From positions 333,146 to 376,330 of the forward strand of contig NZ_JASCTH010000005.1 of NCBI RefSeq assembly GCF_030009775.1: a DNA stretch of 43,185 bases, in the 5' to 3' direction. Position 1 is the first letter of the stretch. Each line of letters opens with the position of its first letter. This document shows positions 33,131 through 41,452 of this stretch, piece by piece. The position numbers were made by a program, and so were the translations under genes. Source of the stretch: Actinoplanes sandaracinus (lineage in GTDB: Bacteria; Actinomycetota; Actinomycetes; Mycobacteriales; Micromonosporaceae). Under the pieces are notes generated by a model. The model was not told where the DNA came from, ran no database searches, and saw only the letters and a list, made by a program, of their open reading frames with translations.

Positions 33131-33682
33131 GTGAAACGAAGTCTCAACGCGGCCGACGAGGAGGAACTCGTGCGCCGCACCGCCGCCGGGGACCGGCGCG
33201 CGTTCGACGAGCTGTACCGGCGAACGTCGCCGTGGCTGCTCACCCGTCTGCGGCGACGGTGCTCCGACGACGACGTGGTCGCCGACGTGATGCAGGAGAC
33301 CTACCTGGCGGTGTGGCGGGCGGCGGGCGGCTTCGCCGGGGTCAGCGCGTCCGGCAGCGCGGCCGGATGGCTGTGGACCATCGCCGCGCACCGGCTCGTC
33401 GACGCGTTCCGCCGGCGGGCCCGGCAGAACCAGATTCCGGCGGTGCCGCTCGCCGAGTCGGTCGCCCCCGCCGCCGAGGACGAGGTCATGGCGGTACGCA
33501 TGGGCCAGGAGCTGGAGCAGGCCCTGCTGGAGCTTCCGCCCGAGGCCCGGCAGGTGCTGCGGGCGATGGTTCTCGACGGGTTCTCGGTCCGGGAGACCTC
33601 CGTGCTGCTGGGCGTGCCGGAGAACACCGTGAAGTCGCGGGCCCGCCGGGCCCGGATCGCTCTTCGGGAGGCGCTGTCGTGA
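33131..33682 (+). CDS. ECF sigma factor
   Basis: About 183 residues from a GTG at 33131 (a TTG at 33122 would add three). Sigma2 covers about 15-90 (FDELYRRTSPWLLTRL, VADVMQETYLAVWRA, WLWTIAAHRLVDAFRRRAR). Sigma4 covers about 125-180 (LELPPEARQVLRAMVLDGFS, VRETSVLLGVPENTVKSRARRAR). Its stop overlaps the GTG start of the anti-sigma gene by 4 bases (GTGA), so the pair is translationally coupled. A GTGAC-N4-GTCAC repeat lies about 55 bases upstream. Autogenous control is usual for such operons, but no promoter motif could be fixed. Confidence 0.92.
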   Translation: MKRSLNAADEEELVRRTAAGDRRAFDELYRRTSPWLLTRLRRRCSDDDVVADVMQETYLAVWRAAGGFAGVSASGSAAGWLWTIAAHRLVDAFRRRARQNQIPAVPLAESVAPAAEDEVMAVRMGQELEQALLELPPEARQVLRAMVLDGFSVRETSVLLGVPENTVKSRARRARIALREALS

Positions 33683-34479
33683 CCACTCATCTGAGCCCAG
33701 CGGTGATCGCCCGCTACGCCGACCGGGATGCGGCCCTCGACGAGGTCACGGTGTGGTCGATCGAGGTGCATCTGGAGGACTGCCCGGACTGCCGTGCCCT
33801 GGTGGCCGGCGCCACGACGGACGACACCCGGGCGCTGCTGGCCCGGATCAGCGCCGTCGTGGACGCCGGCATCGCCACCGGCCCCGCTCCCGCGCCGCGG
33901 CGCAGCCGGGCGGCGATCCCGAACCGCTGGATGGTCTGGCACCTGTTGCCGTGGCTGACCATGACGGTGGCGGTGCTGAGCTGCGCGGTGCTGCTGCAGG
34001 CGCTGGAGCCGACCATGCCGTCGCTGGTAGCGCTGTTGGCCCCGGTGGCGCCGCTGCCCGGTGTGGCGATCGCGTGGAGCAGGCGCGCCGACCCGGCATG
34101 GGAGCTGATCGCCGGCACCCCGGCGGCCGGGCTGGCGATGCTGCTGCGGCGCACGGCCGCGGTCCTGGCCGTGGTCGTGCCCGCGCTGGCGCTGGCGAGC
34201 ACCCGTACCGGCTTCTCCCTGGCCCTGACGCTGCTGCCGTGCCTGGCCTTCACCGCGGGGACCATCGCGGCGGGCTCGTTCGTCGGGGTTCGTCTCGCCG
34301 CCCTCGTGCTGGGCGGTGGATGGGCGCTGGCCGTGGCGGTGCCAGCCCTGCTCACCGCCGAACTGCCGGTGATCCTGCAACCGGGCAGCTCGCTGCCCTG
34401 GGCGCTGCTCACCCTCCTGCTGGCCGCCGTCGCCGCACTGCAGAGCGACAGCTTCCGCCGGCTCTCCAGCCACAACTGA
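33679..34479 (+). CDS. Zinc anti-sigma factor with six-helix membrane domain
   Basis: 266 residues. The cytoplasmic N-terminus has the ZAS/zf-HC2 motif H31-LED-C35-PD-C38, which holds the cognate ECF sigma factor encoded just upstream. About six hydrophobic segments follow between 95 and 258 (starting WHLLPWLTMTVAVLSCAVLL). The multi-span domain is larger than the single helix of most anti-sigma factors and may sense the membrane state. The downstream ABC genes could be the target or part of the sensing unit. Confidence 0.88.
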   Translation: MTTHLSPAVIARYADRDAALDEVTVWSIEVHLEDCPDCRALVAGATTDDTRALLARISAVVDAGIATGPAPAPRRSRAAIPNRWMVWHLLPWLTMTVAVLSCAVLLQALEPTMPSLVALLAPVAPLPGVAIAWSRRADPAWELIAGTPAAGLAMLLRRTAAVLAVVVPALALASTRTGFSLALTLLPCLAFTAGTIAAGSFVGVRLAALVLGGGWALAVAVPALLTAELPVILQPGSSLPWALLTLLLAAVAALQSDSFRRLSSHN

Positions 34480-34503
34480 TTCACGAAGATCGAAGGGAAA
34501 CAT

Positions 34504-35304
34504 ATGCGTACGGTGAGCGCGGCTGAAACGGCCCCCACCACCTATCCGTGGGCGGTCCATGCCGAAGGGCTCCGGGTGCGCGCCGGCCGGCATCTGGCCG
34601 TCGACGGGCTCGACCTGACGCTGGACACCGGCGTCCACGGGCTGCTCGGGCCGAACGGCGCCGGCAAGACCACCCTGATGCGGGCGCTGGCCACGGTGCT
34701 GAAACCGGCCGGCGGCAAGCTGACACTGCTCGGCGAGTCGGTCGACGCCCGGGCCGACCTGCGGCGGGTGCGCCGCGGGTTGGGCTATCTGCCGCAGCAG
34801 TTCGGGTTCTACCCCCGCTTCACGGTGCGGGAGTTCGTCGAGTACATGGCATGGCTCAAGGAGATGCCGAAGGCCGCCGTGCCCGGCGCGACGCAGCGGG
34901 CGATCGAGCGGGTCGGCCTCGCCGCCAAGGCGGACGCGCGCATGAAGACGCTGTCCGGCGGCATGCTGCGCCGGGCCGGCATCGCGCAGGCGATCGTCAA
35001 CGACCCGGCCGTGCTGCTGCTCGACGAACCGACCGTCGGCCTCGACCCGGAGCAGCGCCTCGACTTCCGCGAGCTGCTGCGTGACGTGGGCGTCGACACC
35101 TGCGTGCTCGTCTCCACCCACCTGGTCGAGGACGTGGTGGCCGCCTGCACCGACGTGGTGCTGGTCAACGAGGGCCGCCTCGTCTATCAGGGCACCCCGG
35201 ACGACCTGGTCACACAGGGCGGCGACAACTTTCCGGGCGACAGCCCCGCCGAACGCGGTTACTCCGCGCTGCTGCGCCGCCATCGGACGGAGGGGGGCCG
35301 ATGA
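34504..35304 (+). CDS. ABC transporter ATP-binding protein
   Basis: 266 residues. Walker A is GPNGAGKTT (about 49-57), the Q loop is YLPQQFGFYPRFTV, the signature is LSGGMLRRAGIAQA and Walker B is VLLLDEPTVGLDP, followed by the switch His in STHLVEDV. The type matches export or resistance ATPases of the DrrA/CcmA group. It follows the anti-sigma gene by 24 bases and overlaps the membrane gene downstream by 4 bases (ATGA). Substrate unknown. Confidence 0.93.
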   Translation: MRTVSAAETAPTTYPWAVHAEGLRVRAGRHLAVDGLDLTLDTGVHGLLGPNGAGKTTLMRALATVLKPAGGKLTLLGESVDARADLRRVRRGLGYLPQQFGFYPRFTVREFVEYMAWLKEMPKAAVPGATQRAIERVGLAAKADARMKTLSGGMLRRAGIAQAIVNDPAVLLLDEPTVGLDPEQRLDFRELLRDVGVDTCVLVSTHLVEDVVAACTDVVLVNEGRLVYQGTPDDLVTQGGDNFPGDSPAERGYSALLRRHRTEGGR

Positions 35305-36626
35305 GCCGCGTCCTGCTCATCGAGCTGCGCCGCTCAGCGGCCCTCGGAACCGCCCTGATCCTGGCCGTGGCGGGTGTGGTGCTGCTGTACTTCGCCGGCG
35401 ACGCCGAGGCGTTCAAGACCGGGTGGATGCAACTGGCCATGAACCAGCGCCTCTTCCTGGCCGTGCTGTGGCCGCTGGCGCTGGCCGCCGGCGCCTGGCA
35501 GGCGAGCCGTGAACACCGGTCGAAGGTGGCGGAGCTGTTCGACAGCACCCCGCGGCCGACGGCGCACCGGACGGTGCCGACGCTCGGCGTGATGGCTGTC
35601 GCGGTGATCTGCGGATACCTGGTGATGGGCATCGCCGGCGGCCTGTCGATCATCAGCACCGCCGAGTACCTGCCGGTGGGAGTCTTCGTGGTCACGGCGG
35701 TCGGCGCGCTGGCGCTGGTCGCGGCGGTCTGGCTCGGCCAGGCGATCGGCCGGCTGCTGCCGTGGCTGCTGACCGCGCCGGCGCTGGGCATCGCGGGCCT
35801 GGCGCTGCTGCTGCTCATCCCCGCCGCGACGCGGCCGCACGGCTGGCTGGCTCTGGTCTTCTCCCCCATCTACGAGATGAACATGCCGTCCGCCTACGCC
35901 ACGGTGCCCGGCAAAGTCAGCGCCGCCCAGGCCGTCTGGCTGGCCGCCCTGGCCGGGACCGCCGTGCTGCTGTCCGTGGCCGGCAGCCGGCGGCTCCGGG
36001 TCGCGGCGCTGCTGCCCGTGGCGCTGGGCGCCGCGCTGGCGATCGCGGTGATGCCGCACCAGAACAGGATCGTCACCGACGCGGTCGACCCGGTGGCGAA
36101 GGCGCTGGTGTGCACCGACGACGAGCCCCGGGTGTGCGTCGGCCGCGTCCACTCCGGACTGCTGTCCGCGGTGACGGCGCCGGCCCGGGAAGGACTGGCG
36201 GCGCTGGCGAAGCTTCCGGGCGCGCCGACTCTGGTGCACGAGGACACCACCACCTACTTTCCCGACGTCTATCCGCAGTGGCGCACCGACGTGACACTGG
36301 TGCGCGTCAACGCCGGCGCGAGCGGCCACGTCGTCGACAAGGGCGGTGTGCGGGGGGCCGTGGTGACCGGGGCGTTCGCCAGCCCACCCGGGTGTGAGGA
36401 GTCGGCGCCCGCACCGGACCGGTTCGCGGCCGCCTACTGGCTGATCGGGCGTGAACCGCTGATGGGCGACTTCTACGAACCGGAGGAGGTCGCGGAGGCC
36501 ATGCGGTTGTGGAACGACCTGCGGCGACTGCCCGAGGGCGAGGCGCAGGCCCGCGTGGCGGCGCTGCGTCAGGCCGCGCTGGCCTGCGCGGCCTCCGACG
36601 GACTGTTCCCGCAGGACAAGCCGTGA
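35301..36626 (+). CDS. ABC-associated membrane protein with soluble C-terminal domain
   Basis: 441 residues. About six membrane helices lie between residues 10 and 260. A soluble domain of about 170 residues follows, with four Cys (VCTDDEPRVCVG, PGCEES, LACAASDG), and is probably on one face of the membrane. It is likely the permease partner of the preceding ATPase. The start overlaps the ATPase stop. The soluble part has no motif I can name; ABC-2-like permeases seldom carry it at this end. Confidence 0.8.
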   Translation: MSRVLLIELRRSAALGTALILAVAGVVLLYFAGDAEAFKTGWMQLAMNQRLFLAVLWPLALAAGAWQASREHRSKVAELFDSTPRPTAHRTVPTLGVMAVAVICGYLVMGIAGGLSIISTAEYLPVGVFVVTAVGALALVAAVWLGQAIGRLLPWLLTAPALGIAGLALLLLIPAATRPHGWLALVFSPIYEMNMPSAYATVPGKVSAAQAVWLAALAGTAVLLSVAGSRRLRVAALLPVALGAALAIAVMPHQNRIVTDAVDPVAKALVCTDDEPRVCVGRVHSGLLSAVTAPAREGLAALAKLPGAPTLVHEDTTTYFPDVYPQWRTDVTLVRVNAGASGHVVDKGGVRGAVVTGAFASPPGCEESAPAPDRFAAAYWLIGREPLMGDFYEPEEVAEAMRLWNDLRRLPEGEAQARVAALRQAALACAASDGLFPQDKP

Positions 36627-37228
36627 GGTGGCTGGCGCTGTACCTGCGGTCCCGGCGGGCGCCGATGGCGCTGGTCACGGCGGCCGGCAGCGCGGCGCTG
36701 ATGTGGATGCTGTGGTCGGTGTCCTCCGACACCCGCGACGTCGACCCGCAGATGGTCGTCCTGACGGTTCTGCTGCTGGTCGCGGCCCTGACCGTCACCC
36801 TCGGCGGGCCGGACGACGCGCTGGAGAAGACCGCCGCGTTCGCCTGGCTGCCGCGACGGACCGCCCACCTGCTGGCGGCCTTCCTGGTCATCGCAGGGGT
36901 GCTGGTGGCGACGCTGGTCACCGGGGCCCGGTTCGGTCCGGGCTGGCTGGTGGCGCGTGACGCGGCCGGGCTGCTGGGGCTGACCGCCCTCGGCGCCGCG
37001 ACGATGGGCGTCGCGCGGGCGTGGTTCCTGCCGCTGGGCTGGACCCTGGCGGCGATCCTGTTCCCGCAGTCGGAACCGGTGATCGGACGGGTCCTGACGT
37101 GGCAGGCCCAGGACCCGGCGAGCACCGCCGCCGCGGTCACGGCCGGGTCGCTCGCGGTCGGCGGGCTCATCGCGTACGCCGTGGCCGGACCGGCCCGGAG
37201 CGCGCCCGCCGAGGCCGCCCAGCAGTGA
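36623..37228 (+). CDS. Membrane protein, last gene of the sigma-ABC operon
   Basis: 201 residues from a GTG at 36623 overlapping the previous stop by 4 bases (GTGA). About six membrane helices. The overlap and the following strong terminator mark it as the last gene of the operon. It may be the second permease half. No family motif is recognised. Confidence 0.8.
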   Translation: MRWLALYLRSRRAPMALVTAAGSAALMWMLWSVSSDTRDVDPQMVVLTVLLLVAALTVTLGGPDDALEKTAAFAWLPRRTAHLLAAFLVIAGVLVATLVTGARFGPGWLVARDAAGLLGLTALGAATMGVARAWFLPLGWTLAAILFPQSEPVIGRVLTWQAQDPASTAAAVTAGSLAVGGLIAYAVAGPARSAPAEAAQQ

Positions 37229-37233
37229 CCTGC

Positions 37234-37265
37234 CGAGGCCCTCATCCAGCCGGGTGAGGGCCTCG
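37234..37265 (+). terminator. Terminator of the sigma-ABC operon
   Basis: CGAGGCCCTCA (37234-37244) pairs perfectly with TGAGGGCCTCG (37255-37265) around a 10-base loop, 5 bases after the last stop. Confidence 0.9.
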
Positions 37266-37300
37266 CCCCCTGCGGCGGAGTTCGTGTCACAGCGTGCGGC

Positions 37301-37306
37301 TACAGT
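37301..37306 (+). promoter_or_regulatory. Leaderless -10 element of the unknown gene at 37314
   Basis: TACAGT is followed by 7 bases and the ATG. There is no ribosome site between the terminator and the start. Confidence 0.5.
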
Positions 37307-37313
37307 GCGCCGC

Positions 37314-37916
37314 ATGGGATTGAGTATCAGTGTCGGCAACCCCGCTGTCGGCGACGCCGAGGGCGAGGAGCACTACCGCCAGGCGATCACCGCCCTGGCG
37401 CGGGCCCTGGCCGAGGAAGGCGCAACGGACTGGACACCGCCGGCGCCCGGGGCCGCCGAGGATTCCGCTCCCCTGCCGGCGGCCGGGTTCCCCTACGGCT
37501 ATCTTCACCGGCTGCGGCGCGTGTTCGCCCTGCATGTCGAGGGGCAACCGGTCACACCCGTCACCTCGGCGGCCGACCTCGACGCCGCGGACGGCTACAT
37601 CGACGACGCCACGTCGATGCTCAACTCCCACCTGCTCTGCCACTCGGACACGAGCGGCTACTACGTGCCGGCGCCGCTCGACGACCCGGTCTTCCTGGCC
37701 CCGGACACGCAGGTGGCCGGCGGTGGCATCGTGGGCTCCTGCCAGGACCTGCTGGACGAGTTGCACACCATCGCCCCGGTGATCGGCATCCGGCCGGAGG
37801 CCACCGGCGCCACCGCCGACGACGACCCGTTCGCGGTCGAACAGCTGGTGTGGCGGGCGCTGTACGACTGCTGTCAGGCGAGCATCGCCACCGGCCGGCC
37901 CGTCGTCTTCCACTGA
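37314..37916 (+). CDS. Conserved-looking protein of unknown function
   Basis: 200 residues starting MGLSISVGNPAVG. It is soluble, with no signal or membrane segment. Features include AGFPYGYLHRLRRVFAL (about 58-75), a Cys/His-containing patch LLCHSDTSGYYVPAPLDDPVF and a C-terminal helix WRALYDCCQASIATGRPVVFH. I have an impression of similar unnamed actinobacterial proteins but cannot assign a function. Its own terminator upstream and leaderless promoter make it a single-gene unit. It converges on the AraC gene with 18 bases between stops. Confidence 0.75.
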   Translation: MGLSISVGNPAVGDAEGEEHYRQAITALARALAEEGATDWTPPAPGAAEDSAPLPAAGFPYGYLHRLRRVFALHVEGQPVTPVTSAADLDAADGYIDDATSMLNSHLLCHSDTSGYYVPAPLDDPVFLAPDTQVAGGGIVGSCQDLLDELHTIAPVIGIRPEATGATADDDPFAVEQLVWRALYDCCQASIATGRPVVFH

Positions 37917-37934
37917 GCCGGCCGCCGGTGCTCC

Positions 37935-38912
37935 TCAGGCGAGGGCGCCCTGCCGCTCGACCGGGCCACGGGCGCGCGGCACGGACCCCCGCCGGAACTC
38001 GCTCGGGCTGACGCCACGGGTCCTCTTGAACGCCACACTGAACGCGAAGGCGTCGGTGTAGCCCACGGCGCGGGCGACCTCGGCGACGGTCGCCGCCTCG
38101 CGCTCGGCCAGCAGGTCGGCCGCGAGCGTCATCCGCCAGTGGGTGAGATAGGTCAGCGGCGGTTCGCCGACCAGGTCGGCGAACCGTTTCGCCAGCGTGG
38201 ATCGGGACACCCCGGTGCGGTCGGCCAGCGCGGAGACCGTCCAGGCCGCCGCCGGTTCCGCGTGCAGCAGGCGCAGCGCGTCGCCGACCACCGGGTCCCG
38301 CTGGGCGGCGTACCAGGCCGGGGGCTCACCGCCGGGCCGGTCGAAGTAGTCGCGCAACGCGCAGACCAGCAGCCAGTCCAGCAGCCGGTCCAGCACCACC
38401 TGCTGGCCCGGGGTGTCGGCGGCGACCTCGGCGGCGAGGTGGTCGAGCACGGCGTCGGCCCCACCGCCGGAAGCCACCCGCAACACGACCGGCAGGGTGT
38501 CCAGCAGCCGGCGGCTGATCTCGCCGCACACCGGGTAGGCGCCGACGATCAGCGTCGTCGCGCCGTCGCCCGGGTCGCCGCAGCTGTCGTCGTTCCAGCC
38601 GCGCCGGTGCCTCGTCCCGCCCTGCTCGGGCGACGTGCAGTGCTCGCCGCACGCGACCGGCACGGCCGTGGTGCCGATCCGGTCGACGAAGGTGAACGGC
38701 GCGGGACCCCGCACGATGACCGTCTCGCCGGCGCGGAGCCGTTCGGGCGGGCGGTCCTCGGGCACGATCCAGCCCGACCCGCCGAGAACGGTGCACAGCG
38801 TCAGCGGCGCGCCGTCCACGAAGCGCAGCGCCCACGGTGGGGACAGGGTCGAACTGGCGAATAGCGAGCCCTGGGCCCGCATCCCACGGAGGAGGTCACC
38901 GAACGCGTCCAC
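37935..38912 (-). CDS. AraC-family regulator with cupin ligand domain
   Basis: 325 residues from the GTG at 38912 (VDAFGDLLRG, the usual N-terminus of this subfamily). The cupin-type domain (about 1-185, APLTLCTVLGGSGWIV, AGETVIVRGPAPFTF) has a Cys/His-rich patch (VACGEHC, SCGD). The C-terminal domain with two helix-turn-helix units (about 215-310) ends in VGYTDAFAFSVAFKRTRGVSPSEFRR. An in-frame GTG at 38936 is less likely because TAACCT ends 7 bases before 38912. It is divergent from the NmrA gene and probably controls it. Confidence 0.92.
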   Translation of the reverse strand: MDAFGDLLRGMRAQGSLFASSTLSPPWALRFVDGAPLTLCTVLGGSGWIVPEDRPPERLRAGETVIVRGPAPFTFVDRIGTTAVPVACGEHCTSPEQGGTRHRRGWNDDSCGDPGDGATTLIVGAYPVCGEISRRLLDTLPVVLRVASGGGADAVLDHLAAEVAADTPGQQVVLDRLLDWLLVCALRDYFDRPGGEPPAWYAAQRDPVVGDALRLLHAEPAAAWTVSALADRTGVSRSTLAKRFADLVGEPPLTYLTHWRMTLAADLLAEREAATVAEVARAVGYTDAFAFSVAFKRTRGVSPSEFRRGSVPRARGPVERQGALA

Positions 38913-38919
38913 CCTGCCG

Positions 38920-38925
38920 AGGTTA
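38920..38925 (-). promoter_or_regulatory. Leaderless -10 element of the AraC gene
   Basis: On the minus strand TAACCT is followed by 7 bases and the GTG at 38912. This spacing decides the start. Confidence 0.45.
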
Positions 38926-38994
38926 GACGATGACACAGGGGATCCGGCTTCTCACCCATGGAATCGTCCGATCAGGCGGCGTTGAATCGTTGGC

Positions 38995-39831
38995 ATGAGC
39001 GATGACATCACCCTCGTGCTCGGCGCCACCGGCAAGACCGGCCGCCGGGTCGCCGCCCGGCTGCGGCTGCACGGTGGGCCGGTCCGCGCCGCCTCGCGGT
39101 CCAGCGCCACCCGGTTCGACTGGTCCGACCCCGGCGGCTGGGATCCGGCCCTGCGCGGCGTCACCGCCGCGTACGTGGTGCCGCCGCCCGTACCCGGCCC
39201 GGTCCACGAGTTCGTGGCGCGGGCCACGGCCGCCGGGGTGCGGCGCCTGGTCCTGATCTCCGGGCGCGGCGCCGACTCCTGGGGCGACTCCACGTTCGGG
39301 CTGGACATGCGCTCGGCCGAGGACGCGGTGCGGGGCTCGGGGCTGGAGTGGACCGTCCTGCGGTCGTCGAACTTCGATCAGAACTTCGACGAGGACGTCT
39401 TCCACGCCCCGTTGGTCGCCGGCGAACTCGCGCTCCCGGCCGGCGCCGTGCCGGAGCCGTTCATCGACGTGGAGGACGTCGCCGAGGTGGCCACCACCGT
39501 GCTGACCGAGCCCGGCCGGCATGCCGGGCGGATCTACGAGTTGACCGGGCCGCGAGCGCTGACCTTCGCCGAGGCGACCGAGCTGATCTCGCGGGCCGCC
39601 GGGCGGCCCGTCACCTACAAGCAGATCTCCCCCGCCGAGTACGCCGCGGCGCTGGTCGAACAGGGCTGGGGCGACGGCGACGCCCACCACCTCGCCGAGA
39701 TGTTCGTGCTGATGGAGCGGGGCATCCTCGCCGAGACGACGGACGCGGTCGCGACCGTGCTGGGCCGCCCGCCCCGGAGGTTCGAGGACTACGTCGTGCG
39801 GGCGGCGGCCGCGGGGGTGTGGCGGTCATGA
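38995..39831 (+). CDS. NmrA-like NAD(P)-binding protein
   Basis: 278 residues. An N-terminal Rossmann fold with LGATGKTGRRVAARL (about 9-23) and the later phrases WTVLRSSNFDQNF and PFIDVEDVAEVATTVL are typical of the NmrA/NAD(P)H-binding atypical SDR group. Members are redox sensors or reductases acting on quinones or small carbonyls. No YxxxK motif is expected in this group. The next gene overlaps by 4 bases (ATGA). No clear ribosome site, so it may also be leaderless. Confidence 0.88.
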   Translation: MSDDITLVLGATGKTGRRVAARLRLHGGPVRAASRSSATRFDWSDPGGWDPALRGVTAAYVVPPPVPGPVHEFVARATAAGVRRLVLISGRGADSWGDSTFGLDMRSAEDAVRGSGLEWTVLRSSNFDQNFDEDVFHAPLVAGELALPAGAVPEPFIDVEDVAEVATTVLTEPGRHAGRIYELTGPRALTFAEATELISRAAGRPVTYKQISPAEYAAALVEQGWGDGDAHHLAEMFVLMERGILAETTDAVATVLGRPPRRFEDYVVRAAAAGVWRS

Positions 39832-40247
39832 GCCCCGTCAGCCCGCTGACCGCCGAAGACCTGGAGCTTCTGCACCGCCCCCTGCACGGAATGCTGTCGG
39901 TGGCCGGCGGGACGCAGCCGCCGCAGCCCCGGCCGGTGTGGTTCGAGGCCACCGCGGAAGGGACCGTCCAGTTCTTCACCGAACCGGACTCGGTCAAGGT
40001 ACGGCGGCTGCGCCGTGACCCCCGCGCCTCGATCGTCGTCGCGGCCCCGGTGGGCGAACGCGAACGCTGGCTGTCCGTCGCCGGGCGCGTCACCTTGGAG
40101 CCCGGCGGGGCGCACGACCTGTGCCGCCGTCTCGCCGCCCGCTACTGGGGCCCGGACGGCCGGGCCGGCGATCTCGCCGTCCTGCTGGCCGCCGAGCAGA
40201 TCCGGGTCGTCATCCACCCGGAGACCGTGCACCGCTACGTGGGATGA
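39828..40247 (+). CDS. Pyridoxamine 5'-phosphate oxidase-fold flavin/F420-binding protein
   Basis: 139 residues, a split-barrel protein: RPVWFEATAEGTVQFFT, SVKVRRLRRDPRASIVVAAP, ERWLSVAGRVTLEP. This is the pattern of small PPOX/FDOR proteins that bind FMN or F420 and reduce unsaturated or quinone-like compounds. The start overlaps the NmrA stop, so the two are coupled and probably act on related substrates. Confidence 0.88.
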   Translation: MSPVSPLTAEDLELLHRPLHGMLSVAGGTQPPQPRPVWFEATAEGTVQFFTEPDSVKVRRLRRDPRASIVVAAPVGERERWLSVAGRVTLEPGGAHDLCRRLAARYWGPDGRAGDLAVLLAAEQIRVVIHPETVHRYVG

Positions 40248-40304
40248 GACATCGGCCCGTCCGGCCGAGTCACGGAAATACGGGGGCGGCCGGACGGGTT
40301 GGCA

Positions 40305-41408
40305 GTGCGCGTGGATGCGGCGACAGTGGTGGTCATCGGCGGCGGGCAGTCCGGGCTCTCGGCGGGGTACCACCTGAAACGGCACGGCTTCGCCGACGCC
40401 CTCGACAACCCCTCCGGGGAGCGTACGTTCGTGGTGCTCGACGCCGCGCCCGCGGCCGGCGGCGCCTGGCGTGACCGCTGGGAGTCGCTGCGGATGGCGA
40501 CCGTGAACGGCATCTTCGACCTGCCGGGCTTCCCGCAACCGCCGCTAGACCCCGGCGAGCCCAGCCGTACGGCCGTGCCGCGCTACTTCGCCGACTTCGA
40601 GCGGGCGGCCGGCCTGCCGATCCTGCGCCCGGTGCGGGTCACGTCCGTACGACCGGGCCCGGACCGTGGGTTGATCGTCGAGGCCGACCGAGGGCGCTGG
40701 GCCACCCGGGCGATCGTCAACGCCACCGGCACGTGGACCAACCCGGCGCTCCCGGTCTACCCCGGGCAGGACACGTTCACCGGGCCGCAGTTGCACACCC
40801 GCGACTACGTGTCCGCGCAGCGGCTGGCGGGGCTGCGGGTCGCCGTCGTCGGGGGCGGGATCTCCGCCGTCCAGCTGCTCGAGGAGATCTCCCGGGAGGC
40901 GGTGACGTTCTGGTACACCCGCCGCGAACCCGTGTTCCGCGACGGCTTCGACCCGGAGGTCGCCGGTCGCGAGATCATCGCGAAGGTGACCGCGGACGTG
41001 GCGGCGGGCCGGCCCACCGGCAGCGTCGTCTCCTACACCGATCTCATCTGGACGCCGTACGCCCTTGCCGCGAAGCGCCGCGGGGCGCTGGAGCGGCGGC
41101 CGATGTTCACCGCGATCGAGCCTCACGGTGTGCGGGAGGCCGACGGGTCGTTCACGTCCGTCGACGCCATCGTCTGGGCCACCGGATTCAAGGCGGCGCT
41201 CGCCCATCTCGAACCGCTGGGCCTGCGCAACGCCGACGGCGGCATCCGGATGACCGGCACCCAGGTCGCCGGCGAACCTCGGGTGCACCTGGTCGGGTTC
41301 GGCCCCTCGCAGTCGACCGTCGGCGCCAACCGCGCCGGCCGCGACGCGGCGAACGCGATCGTCAGGCACCTGGACCGCCCCACCGCCGTTCCCGCCGCGC
41401 GTGGTTGA
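40305..41408 (+). CDS. Flavin-containing monooxygenase (CzcO/BVMO-like)
   Basis: About 367 residues. The FAD motif is VVVIGGGQSGLSAGYHL near the N-terminus, the NADPH motif is VAVVGGGISAVQLLEE near the middle, and between them is ATGTWTNP. DAIVWATGF and the final GRDAANAIVRHL complete the family pattern. It likely oxygenates a small ketone, amine or sulfur compound using NADPH. The start is uncertain: TTG 40299, GTG 40305 or GTG 40311, none with a ribosome site. It precedes a TetR gene by 44 bases. Confidence 0.88.
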   Translation: MRVDAATVVVIGGGQSGLSAGYHLKRHGFADALDNPSGERTFVVLDAAPAAGGAWRDRWESLRMATVNGIFDLPGFPQPPLDPGEPSRTAVPRYFADFERAAGLPILRPVRVTSVRPGPDRGLIVEADRGRWATRAIVNATGTWTNPALPVYPGQDTFTGPQLHTRDYVSAQRLAGLRVAVVGGGISAVQLLEEISREAVTFWYTRREPVFRDGFDPEVAGREIIAKVTADVAAGRPTGSVVSYTDLIWTPYALAAKRRGALERRPMFTAIEPHGVREADGSFTSVDAIVWATGFKAALAHLEPLGLRNADGGIRMTGTQVAGEPRVHLVGFGPSQSTVGANRAGRDAANAIVRHLDRPTAVPAARG

Positions 41409-41439
41409 TCCGCGACGGCGACCCCGGCCACGACGTGGC

Positions 41440-41445
41440 TAGAGT
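41440..41445 (+). promoter_or_regulatory. Leaderless -10 element of the TetR gene
   Basis: TAGAGT is followed by 7 bases and the ATG at 41453, without a ribosome site. Confidence 0.45.
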
Positions 41446-41452
41446 CGCTCGC

